Part shown: one piece after another, positions 1 through 8,297 of the stretch
Layout: each line of letters starts with the position of its first letter
Numbering within the stretch: position 1 is the first letter of the stretch
Source of the DNA: Diaphorobacter sp. HDW4B
Lineage (GTDB): Bacteria > Pseudomonadota > Gammaproteobacteria > Burkholderiales > Burkholderiaceae_C
DNA: 64,000 nucleotides
NCBI RefSeq assembly: GCF_011305535.1
Contig: NZ_CP049905.1
Coordinates: 1,746,001-1,810,000 of the forward strand
Direction of reading: 5' to 3'
Translations under genes and position numbers: made by a program
The notes under the pieces: generated by a model
What the model saw: only the letters and a program-made list of their open reading frames with translations
What the model was told of the DNA's origin: nothing
The model's database searches: none

Positions 1-350
1 GTCTGCCACTTCAGCACGGCCTGTGTCTGGTTGGCATTGGCGGTGGTCGCGCTCGCGCGTTGAGCGCCCACTTGCGTGACGCCTTCGCGCTTGACGCTGG
101 CACTCTTTTCAAGCCCGCCCCACTCGCCCAGATGGATGATGGACGGCGCGATCTGCGCAATCGGCGCGGCCGCTGCGCGCTTCAGGCGCACAAACTCCTC
201 GGGCGTATCGGCTGGTTGCACCATGGCTGGTGCACGCAACACATTCGGCGCAGTGGACTGAGCATGGGCCGCGCCCATGGTCGTCAACAAAGCACCCAGA
301 GCCACTGCACGCCCCACCGCGCGCAGTCCATGCATGAGTTCGTTATGCAT
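1..350 (-). CDS. Secreted protease-like protein, N-terminal part only (runs off left edge)
   Basis: An open minus-strand reading frame starts at an ATG at 350 and is still open at base 1, so about 116 residues are visible. Residues 1-31 form a clear signal peptide: basic start, hydrophobic core and an AHA-Q cleavage site. The visible mature part ends in a segment reading VTQVGAQRAS then QAVLKW. This lines up with the segment IGVARDVGQTSTM then AQLKW in the next gene, a trypsin-fold protease. I therefore infer a tandem paralogue of that gene, with the catalytic domain outside the window. Unlike the neighbour it has a signal peptidase I site rather than a lipobox. The function call rests on this short similarity only. 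Confidence 0.6.
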   Translation of the reverse strand, partial: MHNELMHGLRAVGRAVALGALLTTMGAAHAQSTAPNVLRAPAMVQPADTPEEFVRLKRAAAAPIAQIAPSIIHLGEWGGLEKSASVKREGVTQVGAQRASATTANANQTQAVLKWQ

Positions 351-452
351 TTTCTTTTCCTCGTCTTTTTTCTCTTGCAGCAGTTGTCCCAGCCACTGCC
401 GTCCAATCACATGACCCACCAGCCTCGCGCGAAGCTGGCGAGCATCAGGGCA

Positions 453-1991
453 TCACGGGTTCAGCCACTGCTTGAGCTTGGACTGATATGACACGTCGAA
501 TCGGCCATAGAAATCGGTGCCATTGGGGGTCGTGCATGATGCGCGTCCTGCATAGAGCTGGCCGCTCACATAGCGTTGCGAGCCGATGGTGTGGAAGATC
601 GACGAGCCGCTGCTGCCGCCTTCGGTTGTGCCCTGCTGCCACAAGATTTCATAGAAAGCCGCAGCCGCCGAGTTGGAGGACTTGCAGTCATCCGTGTCAC
701 AGATGCCGAAGCCCTTCACCGTGCCCTGGCTCCATTTCTGCAGATCGCCATCTGGATGGTGAATGCCGACCACGCTGGTGCCGCTGCTCAAAGCGCCACC
801 GTAATAGGTCCCGGCATAGACCACGCCCGATGGAGGCGCTTCGTTGAGCTGCAGGAACGACACATCGGTATTGGACGTCGCATACAGCAGCGTTGCGCCC
901 TTGCTCAGTCGCTGCACGCCAGAACTGGCCGTCCCCGAATTGCAGGCAGTCGTGCGATAGAACCAGTCGGTAGTCAGCGACGAGGCCTCCGCCTGGGTCG
1001 AGATGCAGTGGTTGGCCGTGAGGAAGTACGGCGTGCCACTCGATTTGGCATCATTCAACAACGTGCCGGTGCACTGGTAGGTGACACCATTGCTTTTCAC
1101 GAAACGCATGTACGCGACCGAACGTGCCTGATTGAGATAGTCGGGCTGGCACATCATGTCGATATTGCACGAACCAGCAGTGGCCTTGGCTTGCACCGCC
1201 TGATCCAGTTGCTCGACACTCAATGTGAGATGAGAAAGTCGTGGCACGGAAAACTGCACCTGGGCCGCATCGGCGTTGGCAGAGATTTCCACTTCCAGAA
1301 TGGTCTGCGCGCCACCGAATTCCGGGCTCCAGTACGTGTGCGCAGTCACGTCGTCCGCACCGCTGTCCAGCAGTTGCTGTGCCTGAGCCTGCAATTCCTG
1401 AGCCGTCACCTGAACCGCCTCGCCACCCGCCGCACCGTAGAAACGCAGCACAGCATCGACAGGCAATTGACGCACCAGCACCCCCAGACGCACACCCTGC
1501 GCGCTGGGAGAGTCGAACGCCACAGCGGCAATGCGCGAACCGCTGGACGAGGTCTTCCACTTCAATTGCGCGGACATGGTTGCCATCGTGGAGGTCTGCC
1601 CCACATCCCGCGCCACCCCGATCTGCACTGGCGTGCCGGGCTTGGGGTCGAGCGCCGCTGCCAAGGTGCTCTGCTTGAGCGTCGCACCGGGAGCCGTCAG
1701 GCTGATCTTCTGAATGGACTGCGCAGCGGCCTGACCGCGCACGGCGATGTCCGACTTGGATACCTGCACCACACTGCTGCTCTTGGTCAACGGATCGTAA
1801 GGCTCGATGCGCTCGGCCAGATTGGACTGAACCGGCTTGGTCGGATCGGTAGTGCCGGTACCGGTACCCGTGCCGGTCCCGGTGTCCGTTCCACTGCCGC
1901 TGTCGTTGCTGCTGCCGCTTCCGCCACCGCAGCCTGCAATGACCAGCGCCATGCTGCCCGCCAGCCACCATGCCTTGGAATGTTTCCTCAT
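453..1991 (-). CDS. Trypsin-fold serine endopeptidase, lysyl endopeptidase-like lipoprotein
   Basis: The 512-residue product begins with a lipoprotein signal (hydrophobic stretch ending IAGC), then a Gly/Ser/Thr linker with repeated GT pairs at about residues 23-47. A prodomain-like region follows. The C-terminal half carries the S1 protease core: His in the motif LTANHC, Asp in NTDVSFLQL, and the nucleophile Ser in GGSSGSSIF, in the usual H-D-S order. Many cysteines suggest disulfides, as in Achromobacter protease I and related lysyl endopeptidases. Cleavage specificity is inferred from family only. The ATG at 1991 has a good AGGAGT ribosome-binding site. It would be a lipid-anchored or surface protease, and the gene follows the same direction as the partial paralogue downstream. 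Confidence 0.85.
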   Translation of the reverse strand: MRKHSKAWWLAGSMALVIAGCGGGSGSSNDSGSGTDTGTGTGTGTGTTDPTKPVQSNLAERIEPYDPLTKSSSVVQVSKSDIAVRGQAAAQSIQKISLTAPGATLKQSTLAAALDPKPGTPVQIGVARDVGQTSTMATMSAQLKWKTSSSGSRIAAVAFDSPSAQGVRLGVLVRQLPVDAVLRFYGAAGGEAVQVTAQELQAQAQQLLDSGADDVTAHTYWSPEFGGAQTILEVEISANADAAQVQFSVPRLSHLTLSVEQLDQAVQAKATAGSCNIDMMCQPDYLNQARSVAYMRFVKSNGVTYQCTGTLLNDAKSSGTPYFLTANHCISTQAEASSLTTDWFYRTTACNSGTASSGVQRLSKGATLLYATSNTDVSFLQLNEAPPSGVVYAGTYYGGALSSGTSVVGIHHPDGDLQKWSQGTVKGFGICDTDDCKSSNSAAAAFYEILWQQGTTEGGSSGSSIFHTIGSQRYVSGQLYAGRASCTTPNGTDFYGRFDVSYQSKLKQWLNP

Positions 1992-2378
1992 TGCCTACTC
2001 CTATTGGATCGCCAGATTATTTACTAGGCAATCAATCAAAATGTGCCAGTCCAAGCTGTTTCTTCCAGGCAGCGTGTAAAGTTGCGGCTCACGTACATTT
2101 GCCAACATTCGATGGATTTCCTACCCATCCGAAGCAGACAAATCAAGATGCTTTTGCAGCCATCTTGTGAATCAAGGTGAACTTCATTCGGAGCGCATCG
2201 CAAAAACACGCATACAAATAGCATTTACTCGCCACCGATCACAGCAATTTCAAGCGAATCATAGGACAGAAAATCAGGAAACCATGCGGTAAATCAGCAC
2301 CGGATATTCATCTGATGCCACCGCGCGACGACTCAAGTCAAGAAACCTGAGTGTCGCTATTTGTTTCGCCAACAGCGC
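1992..2378. other. Intergenic region, no gene seen
   Basis: This 387-base stretch lies between the protease start and the end of ruvA, which are both on the minus strand. It is visibly richer in A and T than the flanking genes. It should hold the protease promoter close to 1992 and the ruvA 3' untranslated end. I see no strong hairpin-plus-T terminator and no convincing coding frame; short frames in it have no ribosome-binding site. Confidence 0.5.
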
Positions 2379-2951
2379 TTATCGGGCCAGCGATTTGAGC
2401 GCCATCTTGATGCCGTCGCTCACGCCCACATCGGCTGGCAAGGCCTTGAGGGCCAGCGCCGCTTCCTTGTCGTTGTAGCCCAAAGCAAGCAGCGCCTGGA
2501 GAATGTCGGCCTGCGCATCGTTGACCGCGTTGGCCTTGATGCCGATGTCGGCGCCGAGCTTGCCCTTGAGTTCCAGCAGCAGCCGCTCGGCCGTCTTCTT
2601 GCCGATGCCCGGCACTTTCACCAGACGCCCGGCTTCCTGCAGCGTGACCGCCTGCGCCAGATCGCCCACACCCATGCCCGACAGAATCGACAGCGCAGTG
2701 CGCGGGCCGACGCCGGAAATCTTGATCAGTTCGCGAAAAGTCTGGCGTTCCTCCACCGATCCGAAGCCGTAAAGCAACTGCGCATCCTCGCGCACGATGA
2801 ACTGCGTGAGCAGCGCCACGCGCTCGCCCACGGCGGGCAGGTTGTAGAACGTGCTCATGGGAACTTGCACCTCATAACCCACGCCATTGCAGTCCACCAG
2901 GACCTCGGGAGGGTTCTTCTCAAGCAGGGTGCCGGTCAATTTGCCTATCAT
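2379..2951 (-). CDS. ruvA: Holliday junction branch migration protein RuvA
   Basis: The 190-residue protein matches RuvA in length and layout. An N-terminal OB fold begins [12 protein letters not shown]. Two helix-hairpin-helix motifs follow at about residues 78-90 (SGVGPRTAL) and 113-125 ([12 protein letters not shown]). A C-terminal domain of about 45 residues ends the protein and would contact RuvB. RuvA tetramers bind four-way DNA junctions and load the RuvB motor during recombinational repair. Neither ruvB nor ruvC is adjacent, so the complex is encoded at more than one locus. The start codon at 2951 is only about 17 bases from the chosen start of the divergent phoH, so their promoters must overlap or lie inside each other's coding ends. 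Confidence 0.96.
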   Translation of the reverse strand: MIGKLTGTLLEKNPPEVLVDCNGVGYEVQVPMSTFYNLPAVGERVALLTQFIVREDAQLLYGFGSVEERQTFRELIKISGVGPRTALSILSGMGVGDLAQAVTLQEAGRLVKVPGIGKKTAERLLLELKGKLGADIGIKANAVNDAQADILQALLALGYNDKEAALALKALPADVGVSDGIKMALKSLAR

Positions 2952-2968
2952 TGGAGTCCTTTGCCGCG

Positions 2969-3955
2969 ATGTGCGGCGTCAATAACCAAATTATCCGCGT
3001 GATCCAACGCCACACCTTCACCCCCCACAACAACACCCGCCTGACCAACCTGTGCGGCCCCGCCGACGCGCATCTGCGCACCATCGAGGCCGCACTGCAG
3101 GTGAAGATCGCCCACCGCCACGAGCAATTCAAGGTCGACGGCCCCAAAGCCAAGGCCACACAAGCCATGGAGCTGCTGCAAGCGCTCTATGAAATGGCGG
3201 ATCGCCCGATCAAGGAAGAGCAACTGCAACTCATGCTGGCCAGCGACAGCGACATGCTGGAGGACGGATCGCCGGACAACGCGATCCTGCTGTCCACCCG
3301 CCGCGCCGACCTGCGTGCCCGCACGCCGACACAGAACACCTATCTGGAAAACATCGCCAGCCACGACATCACCTTCGGCATCGGCCCCGCCGGTACCGGC
3401 AAGACCTATCTGGCCGTGGCCTGCGCGGTCGATGCGCTCGAACGCAGCAACGTGCAGCGCATCGTGCTGACGCGTCCGGCCGTCGAGGCAGGCGAGCGTC
3501 TCGGTTTTCTGCCGGGCGATCTCACGCAGAAGGTAGATCCGTACCTGCGCCCGTTGTACGACGCGCTCTACGAACTGATGGGCTTCGACAAGGTGCAGAA
3601 GGCCTTCGAGCGCAACCAGCTCGAAATCGCCCCGCTCGCTTTCATGCGCGGCCGCACGCTGAACAACGCCTTCGTGATCCTCGACGAAGCGCAGAACACC
3701 ACGCCCGAGCAGATGAAGATGTTCCTCACCCGCATCGGCTTCGGCGCCAAGGCGGTGGTGACCGGCGACGTGAGCCAGGTCGACCTGCCCAAGGGCTCGC
3801 TCAGCGGTCTGGTCGATGCGGAACGCGTGCTCAAGCGCGTCAAGGGCATCGCCGTGTCGCGCTTCACGACCGCCGACGTGGTGCGCCACCCGCTGGTCGC
3901 GCGCATCGTGGATGCATACGATGCACAAAGCAAAAGCCGCAGCCCGCGCAGTTGA
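2969..3955 (+). CDS. ybeZ: PhoH-family ATPase (YbeZ type)
   Basis: This is a PhoH/YbeZ P-loop NTPase. With the chosen start the Walker A motif GPAGTGKT is near residues 139-146 and the Walker B motif VILDEAQN near 236-243; the TRPAVEAGE and [11 protein letters not shown] motifs are typical of the family. The protein is about 328 residues, the usual size. YbeZ works with the endonuclease YbeY in ribosome and RNA maturation, and ybeY follows 27 bases downstream in the same direction. The start is uncertain: ATG at 2969 has GGAG twelve bases upstream, whereas GTG at 2999 gives the [14 protein letters not shown] beginning most like homologues. A TTG at 2951 is less likely. Confidence 0.93.
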   Translation: MCGVNNQIIRVIQRHTFTPHNNTRLTNLCGPADAHLRTIEAALQVKIAHRHEQFKVDGPKAKATQAMELLQALYEMADRPIKEEQLQLMLASDSDMLEDGSPDNAILLSTRRADLRARTPTQNTYLENIASHDITFGIGPAGTGKTYLAVACAVDALERSNVQRIVLTRPAVEAGERLGFLPGDLTQKVDPYLRPLYDALYELMGFDKVQKAFERNQLEIAPLAFMRGRTLNNAFVILDEAQNTTPEQMKMFLTRIGFGAKAVVTGDVSQVDLPKGSLSGLVDAERVLKRVKGIAVSRFTTADVVRHPLVARIVDAYDAQSKSRSPRS

Positions 3956-3982
3956 TTGGCAGAGCAGCACAATTCATTCCTC

Positions 3983-4441
3983 ATGTCACTCAACCAACTC
4001 TCTCTTTCCCTGCAATTCGCCAAATTCGATGGCGTGGCCGAGCACCGCGCCGTGCTTTCGCGCAGCAAGGTCACGCGCTGGATTCGCCATGCGCTGGCCG
4101 TCGATGCCGAGATCACCGTGCGCATCGTCGGCTCCGATGAAGGCCAGCAACTCAACCGCGAGTTCCGCAAGAAGGACTACGCGACCAACGTGCTGACCTT
4201 CGACTACCAGCAGGAGCCGACCGTGATGGCCGATCTGGTGCTGTGCGCCCCCGTCGTGGAGCGCGAAGCCAAGGAGCAGCACAAGTCGCTCGAAGAGCAC
4301 TACGCACATCTGCTGGTGCACGGCACGCTGCACGCACAGGGCTGGGATCACGAGACCAGCACCGAAGACGCCGAAGAAATGGAAGCCTACGAAACCGACA
4401 TCATGCAAGAGCTCGGTTTTGAAGATCCTTACGCCAAGTGA
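3983..4441 (+). CDS. ybeY: Endoribonuclease YbeY (rRNA maturation factor)
   Basis: The 152-residue product carries the YbeY metal-binding signature H-x3-H-x5-H as HGTLHAQGWDH, with histidines near 113, 117 and 123. The upstream NVLTF motif is also typical. YbeY is a metal-dependent RNase needed for 16S rRNA 3' end maturation and 70S quality control. It sits directly after ybeZ, the conserved arrangement in proteobacteria. The ATG at 3983 is preferred over an in-frame TTG at 3956, because the protein then begins with the family-typical short N terminus. In many genomes an lnt/corC-type gene follows; here a TSUP permease follows after a hairpin instead. Confidence 0.95.
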   Translation: MSLNQLSLSLQFAKFDGVAEHRAVLSRSKVTRWIRHALAVDAEITVRIVGSDEGQQLNREFRKKDYATNVLTFDYQQEPTVMADLVLCAPVVEREAKEQHKSLEEHYAHLLVHGTLHAQGWDHETSTEDAEEMEAYETDIMQELGFEDPYAK

Positions 4442-4523
4442 TTGGCCTGCTGTTAAGCAGTATTGCGTTGCGGTTGCATAACGGGCAACCCCAGTCGGCC
4501 TAAGATGCGCCCCAAGGCGCGGT

Positions 4524-4560
4524 GCGGCACGCTCCCTTTGATGAACAAGGGACGTGCCGC
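4524..4560 (+). terminator. Stem-loop after ybeY, possible terminator
   Basis: The arms at 4524-4538 and 4547-4560 pair over 14 base pairs with one bulged C, around an 8-base loop. The stem is GC-rich but no T-run follows, so it could be a rho-assisted terminator or a regulatory hairpin for the permease gene starting at 4622. Its role is inferred from position only. Confidence 0.45.
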
Positions 4561-4621
4561 TCACGCTCACGCTCAAGCCGTCGCTTGCACGACTTAGATA
4601 AAAAATGAGAGACAACAGCGC

Positions 4622-5395
4622 ATGGACTTCTTCGCCCAATGGGGCCATTGGGCCCTTCTTCTGGCCGCCGCGTTCGTGGCAGGCGCACTCAACTCCGTCG
4701 CAGGCGGCGGCAGCTTTCTGACCCTGCCCGCGCTGGTTTTCACCGGCGTTCCGCCCGTGGTGGCCAACGCCACCGGCACCGTCGCCCTGTTCCCCGGCTA
4801 CGTCGCAGGCGCATGGGGCTTTCGCGAAGACATGCAACCACCGCCGGGATTGTCGATGCGCACGGTAGTCATCCCCTCGCTGATCGGCGGCATGGCGGGC
4901 GCTGCGCTGTTGCTGGTCACGCCGGATGCGGTGTTCCGCAAGGTCGTCCCGTGGCTGCTGCTGGCCGCCACGGCCATGTTCGCGTTCGGTCCGCAGATCC
5001 GTGCCTGGGCCGCGAAGGAAGCACATCCTGACCAGGCACCATCCGCCGTCAAGGGCATGCTCGGCATGTTGGCGGTGGCTGTCTACGGTGGGTATTTCAA
5101 CGGTGGCTTGGGCATTTTGCTGCTCGCGCTGTTCGGCTTGCTCGGACAAACCAACCTGCATGCGATGAACGGCATGAAGAATCTGGTGTCTGCGTTGCTC
5201 ACTGCCATTGCCGTTGCGATCTATGCGGTGGGTGGGTTGGTGCAGTGGAAGCAGGCGTTGATCATGATGATTGCTGCGACGCTCGGTGGTTACCTCGGCG
5301 CTCGTGTGGCGCGCCGGCTGCCTGCGTCTTGGCTGCGGTGGGGGATTGTTGCTACGGGGTTGGTGATGGCTTTGTTGTTCTTTTTGCGGGGGTGA
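4622..5395 (+). CDS. TSUP-family permease (TauE/SafE type)
   Basis: This 257-residue protein is almost entirely hydrophobic, with about eight predicted membrane segments in two repeated halves. The first half contains the family hallmark GALNSVAGGGSFLTLPAL and the second contains YGGYFNGGLGILLL. TSUP members export or import small sulfur compounds such as sulfite, sulfoacetate or taurine-derived anions, but the substrate cannot be read from sequence. It is apparently a single-gene unit between two hairpin-containing intergenic regions. No sulfur-metabolism gene lies nearby. The ATG at 4622 is supported by the family-typical short cytoplasmic start. Confidence 0.88.
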   Translation: MDFFAQWGHWALLLAAAFVAGALNSVAGGGSFLTLPALVFTGVPPVVANATGTVALFPGYVAGAWGFREDMQPPPGLSMRTVVIPSLIGGMAGAALLLVTPDAVFRKVVPWLLLAATAMFAFGPQIRAWAAKEAHPDQAPSAVKGMLGMLAVAVYGGYFNGGLGILLLALFGLLGQTNLHAMNGMKNLVSALLTAIAVAIYAVGGLVQWKQALIMMIAATLGGYLGARVARRLPASWLRWGIVATGLVMALLFFLRG

Positions 5396-5426
5396 TTTTT
5401 TCGTTGCTTCTGCTCTGTGGTTGAGT

Positions 5427-5645
5427 GCGGGTGCCGGGTGTTCGCCCCGGCGGGCGAGTAACTTTTTGCTTGCGCCAAAAAGTCACCAAAAAACGCTTGG
5501 AATTCGGGGGCACGCGGCAGAACTCACTTCGAGCCCGTAGGGCTCTCCGTTCGGGCAACCGCCGCGAGTCAGAGGTTTCATAAGAGGTGCTTACGGCACT
5601 TCGCGTTGCTCGTGCGGCATCTCGCGACGTCGCGAGATGCGGGGG
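5427..5645 (+). repeat. Dispersed repeat family 1, copy A
   Basis: This roughly 215-base element recurs at 12493-12703 (same orientation), 12776-12966 and 15600-15807 (opposite orientation). Shared blocks are GGGTGCCGGGTGTTCGCCCC, GCGAGTAACTTTTTGCTTGC, AAAAAGTCACCAAAAA, GGCAGAACTCACTTCG, CTCCGTTCGGGCAACCGC and a terminal palindrome. In this copy the palindrome at 5617-5640 is perfect over 24 bases (GCATCTCGCGAC and its complement), and it abuts the stop codon of the LysR gene at 5646. It carries several hairpins, so it could act as a transcription terminator for both convergent genes. Confidence 0.85.
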
Positions 5646-6548
5646 TCAGCGGCTTTTGTTTGAATGGGGTTGGGCGCATTCTTTGACGGTATCGATCAAT
5701 GCGCTTAGCAGGACGCGGTCATCGTTTTTTCTCCACGCCATGATGGCGGGGGTGAGCATCTTCACTCCTTGGAGCGGCAGGAATTTCACGCCGTTGATTC
5801 CGGCCTTGGCCATGCAGGCGGGCACCAGTGCGACGCCGCATCCTGTGGACACCAGTGCCACCACCGTCAGCCATTGCCGTGCCGCGTGGCTGGTTCGCGG
5901 ATGGATGCCGGCCTGGTGCATGCAGGCAATGACGTTGTCGTAGTTGGCGGGCGAGACGTCTCTGGCGAACATCACGAAGTCTTCGTTGGCCAGTTGTTGG
6001 AGATCCAGACTCGCGCTTTTCGCGAGCGGGTGTCTTGCGGGCAGGCAGGCGACGAGTTCTTCGGATTCGAGTGGCAGCAGCGCCAGTTCATCGGGCGGAA
6101 AGCCGATGTTGAGAAAGCCCACATCGATGTCACCCGATGCCAGTGCGCGCAACTGCTCGCCGGTGGACATTTCGTGCATGCACAGTTCCACGTTGGGGCG
6201 TGCGCGCTCGAAGGCTTTGCAGTACTGCGGCACGTTGCGGTAGACCATGGAGCCGGTGATGCCCACGTCGAGCCGTCCCTCCATGCCCTGCGCGACGCTG
6301 CGCACCACGTCGGCTGCGCGCTGCAGTTGCGCGAGCACCTTGCGGGCTTCGAGCAGAAAGGCTTCGCCTGCGGGCGTGAGCTGCACATGCTTGGCATCGC
6401 GCTCCACCAGCAGCACGCCGAGGTCTTCTTCCAGTGTCTTGAGCGCCGTGGACAGCGGCGGCTGGGTGATGAACAGGCGCTGCGCCGCGCGGCCGAAGTG
6501 GCGCTCTTCGGCCAGCACGACAAAGTAGCGGAGCAGATGGGTTTTCAT
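5646..6548 (-). CDS. LysR-family transcriptional regulator
   Basis: The 300-residue protein has the LysR layout. An N-terminal winged helix-turn-helix covers about residues 3-62 (HFGRAAQRLFITQPPLSTAL then LGVLLVERD), and a periplasmic-binding-protein-like effector domain follows (GRLDVGITGSM, GDIDVGFLNIG, STGCGVALVPA). The ATG at 6548 gives the standard LysR beginning. It is the last gene of a same-strand run after an acyl-CoA dehydrogenase, a cupin and a Bug receptor, so it probably controls that unit. LysR genes are more often divergent from their targets; here it is collinear and downstream. The likely inducer is an intermediate of the unit's unknown substrate. Confidence 0.93.
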   Translation of the reverse strand: MKTHLLRYFVVLAEERHFGRAAQRLFITQPPLSTALKTLEEDLGVLLVERDAKHVQLTPAGEAFLLEARKVLAQLQRAADVVRSVAQGMEGRLDVGITGSMVYRNVPQYCKAFERARPNVELCMHEMSTGEQLRALASGDIDVGFLNIGFPPDELALLPLESEELVACLPARHPLAKSASLDLQQLANEDFVMFARDVSPANYDNVIACMHQAGIHPRTSHAARQWLTVVALVSTGCGVALVPACMAKAGINGVKFLPLQGVKMLTPAIMAWRKNDDRVLLSALIDTVKECAQPHSNKSR

Positions 6549-6631
6549 GAACGCAATATCTTGCATCCATCCGCCGGTTTTGCGTACCGGCATCCAACTG
6601 GCGTTTTCCCGGACGTTCATGTGAACCGGCC

Positions 6632-7795
6632 TCAATACGACTTGGGCAAGCCCAGCACCTTCTCCGCGATGAAGTTCATGATCATCTGCGGGCTGACGGG
6701 TGCAAGGCGCGGAATCCACGATTCGCGCATGTAGCGCTCGACGTGGTATTCCTTCGCGTAGCCCATGCCGCCATGCGTGAAGATCGCTGTTTCGCAGGCC
6801 TTTCCACAAGCCTCCGCGCCGAGGTACTTGGCGGCGTTGGCCTCTGCACCACAAGGCAAATGGCGGTCGTACAGAAAGGCGGCTTTCTGCACCATGAGGT
6901 GCGCGGATTCCAACTGCATCCACGCCTGCGCGAGCGGATGCTGGATGCCCTGATTCTGGCCAATCGGGCGATCGAAGACGACACGCTCGTTGGCGTAGCG
7001 CGTTGCTCTGGCAAGTGCTGCGCGGCCCAAGCCTACGGCTTCTGCAGCGATCAGAATGCGCTCGGGATTGAGGCCATGCAGGATGTAGGAAAAGCCCTTG
7101 TCTTCCTCTCCGATGCGGTCCTCCACGGGAATCTTCAAACCGTCGATGAACACCTGATTGGAGTCCACGCATTTGCGACCGAGCTTGTCGATCTCGCGGA
7201 TTTCCATGGTGCTGCGGTCCACGTCGGTATAGAACAGGCTCAGTCCTTCCGTGCCCTTGCATTCCTCGACCGGCTTGGTGCGCGCGAGCAACAGAATTTT
7301 GTTGGCGACTTGTGCGGTCGAAATCCACACCTTCTGGCCGTGCACGATGTAGTGATCGCCATGGCGCTCGGCGCGGGTCTTGAGCTTCAAGGTGTTGAGT
7401 CCCGTGTTCGGCTCGGTCACGCCGAAGCAGGCCTTGTCCGTGCCTGCAATGAGCGGCGGCAGCCAGCGCTGTTTCTGCTCCTGCGTGCCAAAGACCACCA
7501 CCGGATGCAGGCCGAAGATGTTCATGTGCACCGCCGATGCGCCCGACAGGCCTGCTCCTGTCGCCGCAATCGTGTGCATCATCAATGCCGCTTCGCTGAT
7601 GCCGAGGCCCGCGCCGCCGAACTCTTCGGGCATGGCGATGCCGAGCCATCCCGCATCGGCAAGCGCCTTGTGAAAATCATCAGGGAAGCCGCCTTCGCGG
7701 TCCTTCTTCAGCCAGTAGTCATCATCGAAAGGCGCGCACACGCGTTCGATGGCGTCGCGGATCTGCTCTTGCTCTTCGCTCAGGAGAAAGTCCAT
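6632..7795 (-). CDS. Acyl-CoA dehydrogenase family protein
   Basis: The 387-residue protein has the three-domain acyl-CoA dehydrogenase architecture: N-terminal helices (MDFLLSEEQEQIRDAIE), a middle beta domain with GVTEPNTG and VHGQKVWIST, and a C-terminal helical domain with the FAD-contact FDRPIGQNQGIQHPLA and THGGMGYAKEYHVER. It would oxidise an acyl-CoA at the alpha-beta position and pass electrons to ETF. The substrate is not evident; the catalytic base region near residues 360-370 is of the general short/branched-chain type. It lies 27 bases after the cupin gene and 83 before the LysR gene, consistent with one operon. Confidence 0.92.
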   Translation of the reverse strand: MDFLLSEEQEQIRDAIERVCAPFDDDYWLKKDREGGFPDDFHKALADAGWLGIAMPEEFGGAGLGISEAALMMHTIAATGAGLSGASAVHMNIFGLHPVVVFGTQEQKQRWLPPLIAGTDKACFGVTEPNTGLNTLKLKTRAERHGDHYIVHGQKVWISTAQVANKILLLARTKPVEECKGTEGLSLFYTDVDRSTMEIREIDKLGRKCVDSNQVFIDGLKIPVEDRIGEEDKGFSYILHGLNPERILIAAEAVGLGRAALARATRYANERVVFDRPIGQNQGIQHPLAQAWMQLESAHLMVQKAAFLYDRHLPCGAEANAAKYLGAEACGKACETAIFTHGGMGYAKEYHVERYMRESWIPRLAPVSPQMIMNFIAEKVLGLPKSY

Positions 7796-7822
7796 GTCTC
7801 GTGCTCCATCTGGTTGTCGATA

Positions 7823-8209
7823 TCAGGCCGGACGTCGCACGCGCGCCGGGTTTTCTGCATAGGGCGGGCTGTAGATCACCAGCAGTCGCACGGGTGTCTC
7901 GCTCGTCACGCGAAAGATGTGCATGCGGTCTTCAGGGAAAAAGCAGGTGTCGCCAGGTTGCATGGTGAAGGTCTCTTCGCCTTCCATTTCCACCTCGGCC
8001 GTGCCTGCAAGCAGATAGCAGGCCTGCTCCATGCCCGGATGCGCATGCGGCAGCGCGCCACCACCCTTCTCCAACGTGCCAAGCACCACCTCCATGTGTT
8101 TTGCGCCGACGTTGGCAGCGCTTACCAAGCGCCGGTTCACCGTGCCATGGTGATTGGCCGGGCTGTAGCCTTCCACGTCCTGTTCGCGGATCAGATAATT
8201 GCTGGTCAT
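7823..8209 (-). CDS. Cupin-domain protein
   Basis: A 128-residue single-domain cupin. The first metal motif reads PHAHPGMEQACYLLAGTAEVEMEG and the second PGDTCFFPEDRMHIFRV (each stretch is shown here in short form), with two histidines and a glutamate in motif one and a histidine in motif two. Such small cupins are metal-binding isomerases, dioxygenase-like enzymes or sensor proteins, and the sequence does not separate these. The ATG at 8209 gives the beginning MTSNYLIREQDVEGY; a longer frame to 8263 has no better start. It sits between a Bug receptor and an acyl-CoA dehydrogenase on the same strand, so a role in the same catabolic route is likely. Confidence 0.82.
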   Translation of the reverse strand: MTSNYLIREQDVEGYSPANHHGTVNRRLVSAANVGAKHMEVVLGTLEKGGGALPHAHPGMEQACYLLAGTAEVEMEGEETFTMQPGDTCFFPEDRMHIFRVTSETPVRLLVIYSPPYAENPARVRRPA

Positions 8210-8297
8210 GGGGATGCTTTCTCGATGTCTCGTGCCGTTGTCTGAATGCGTGAAGCGCACCACGTGGGTAGCGTCGCGTCGTCACGTTGTCATTCAC

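Noticed and set aside
1850-1895. Microsatellite-like CCGGTACCGGTACC/GTGTGT tract
   Set aside because: It is the in-frame Gly/Thr linker of the protease lipoprotein, so it is coding low complexity, although slippage there is possible.
5352-5558. Short frames in repeat family 1 (also 12300-12587) sharing the peptide VTFWRKQKVTRPPGR
   Set aside because: The shared peptide is explained by the DNA repeat itself; there is no ribosome-binding site and copies C and D do not keep the frame.
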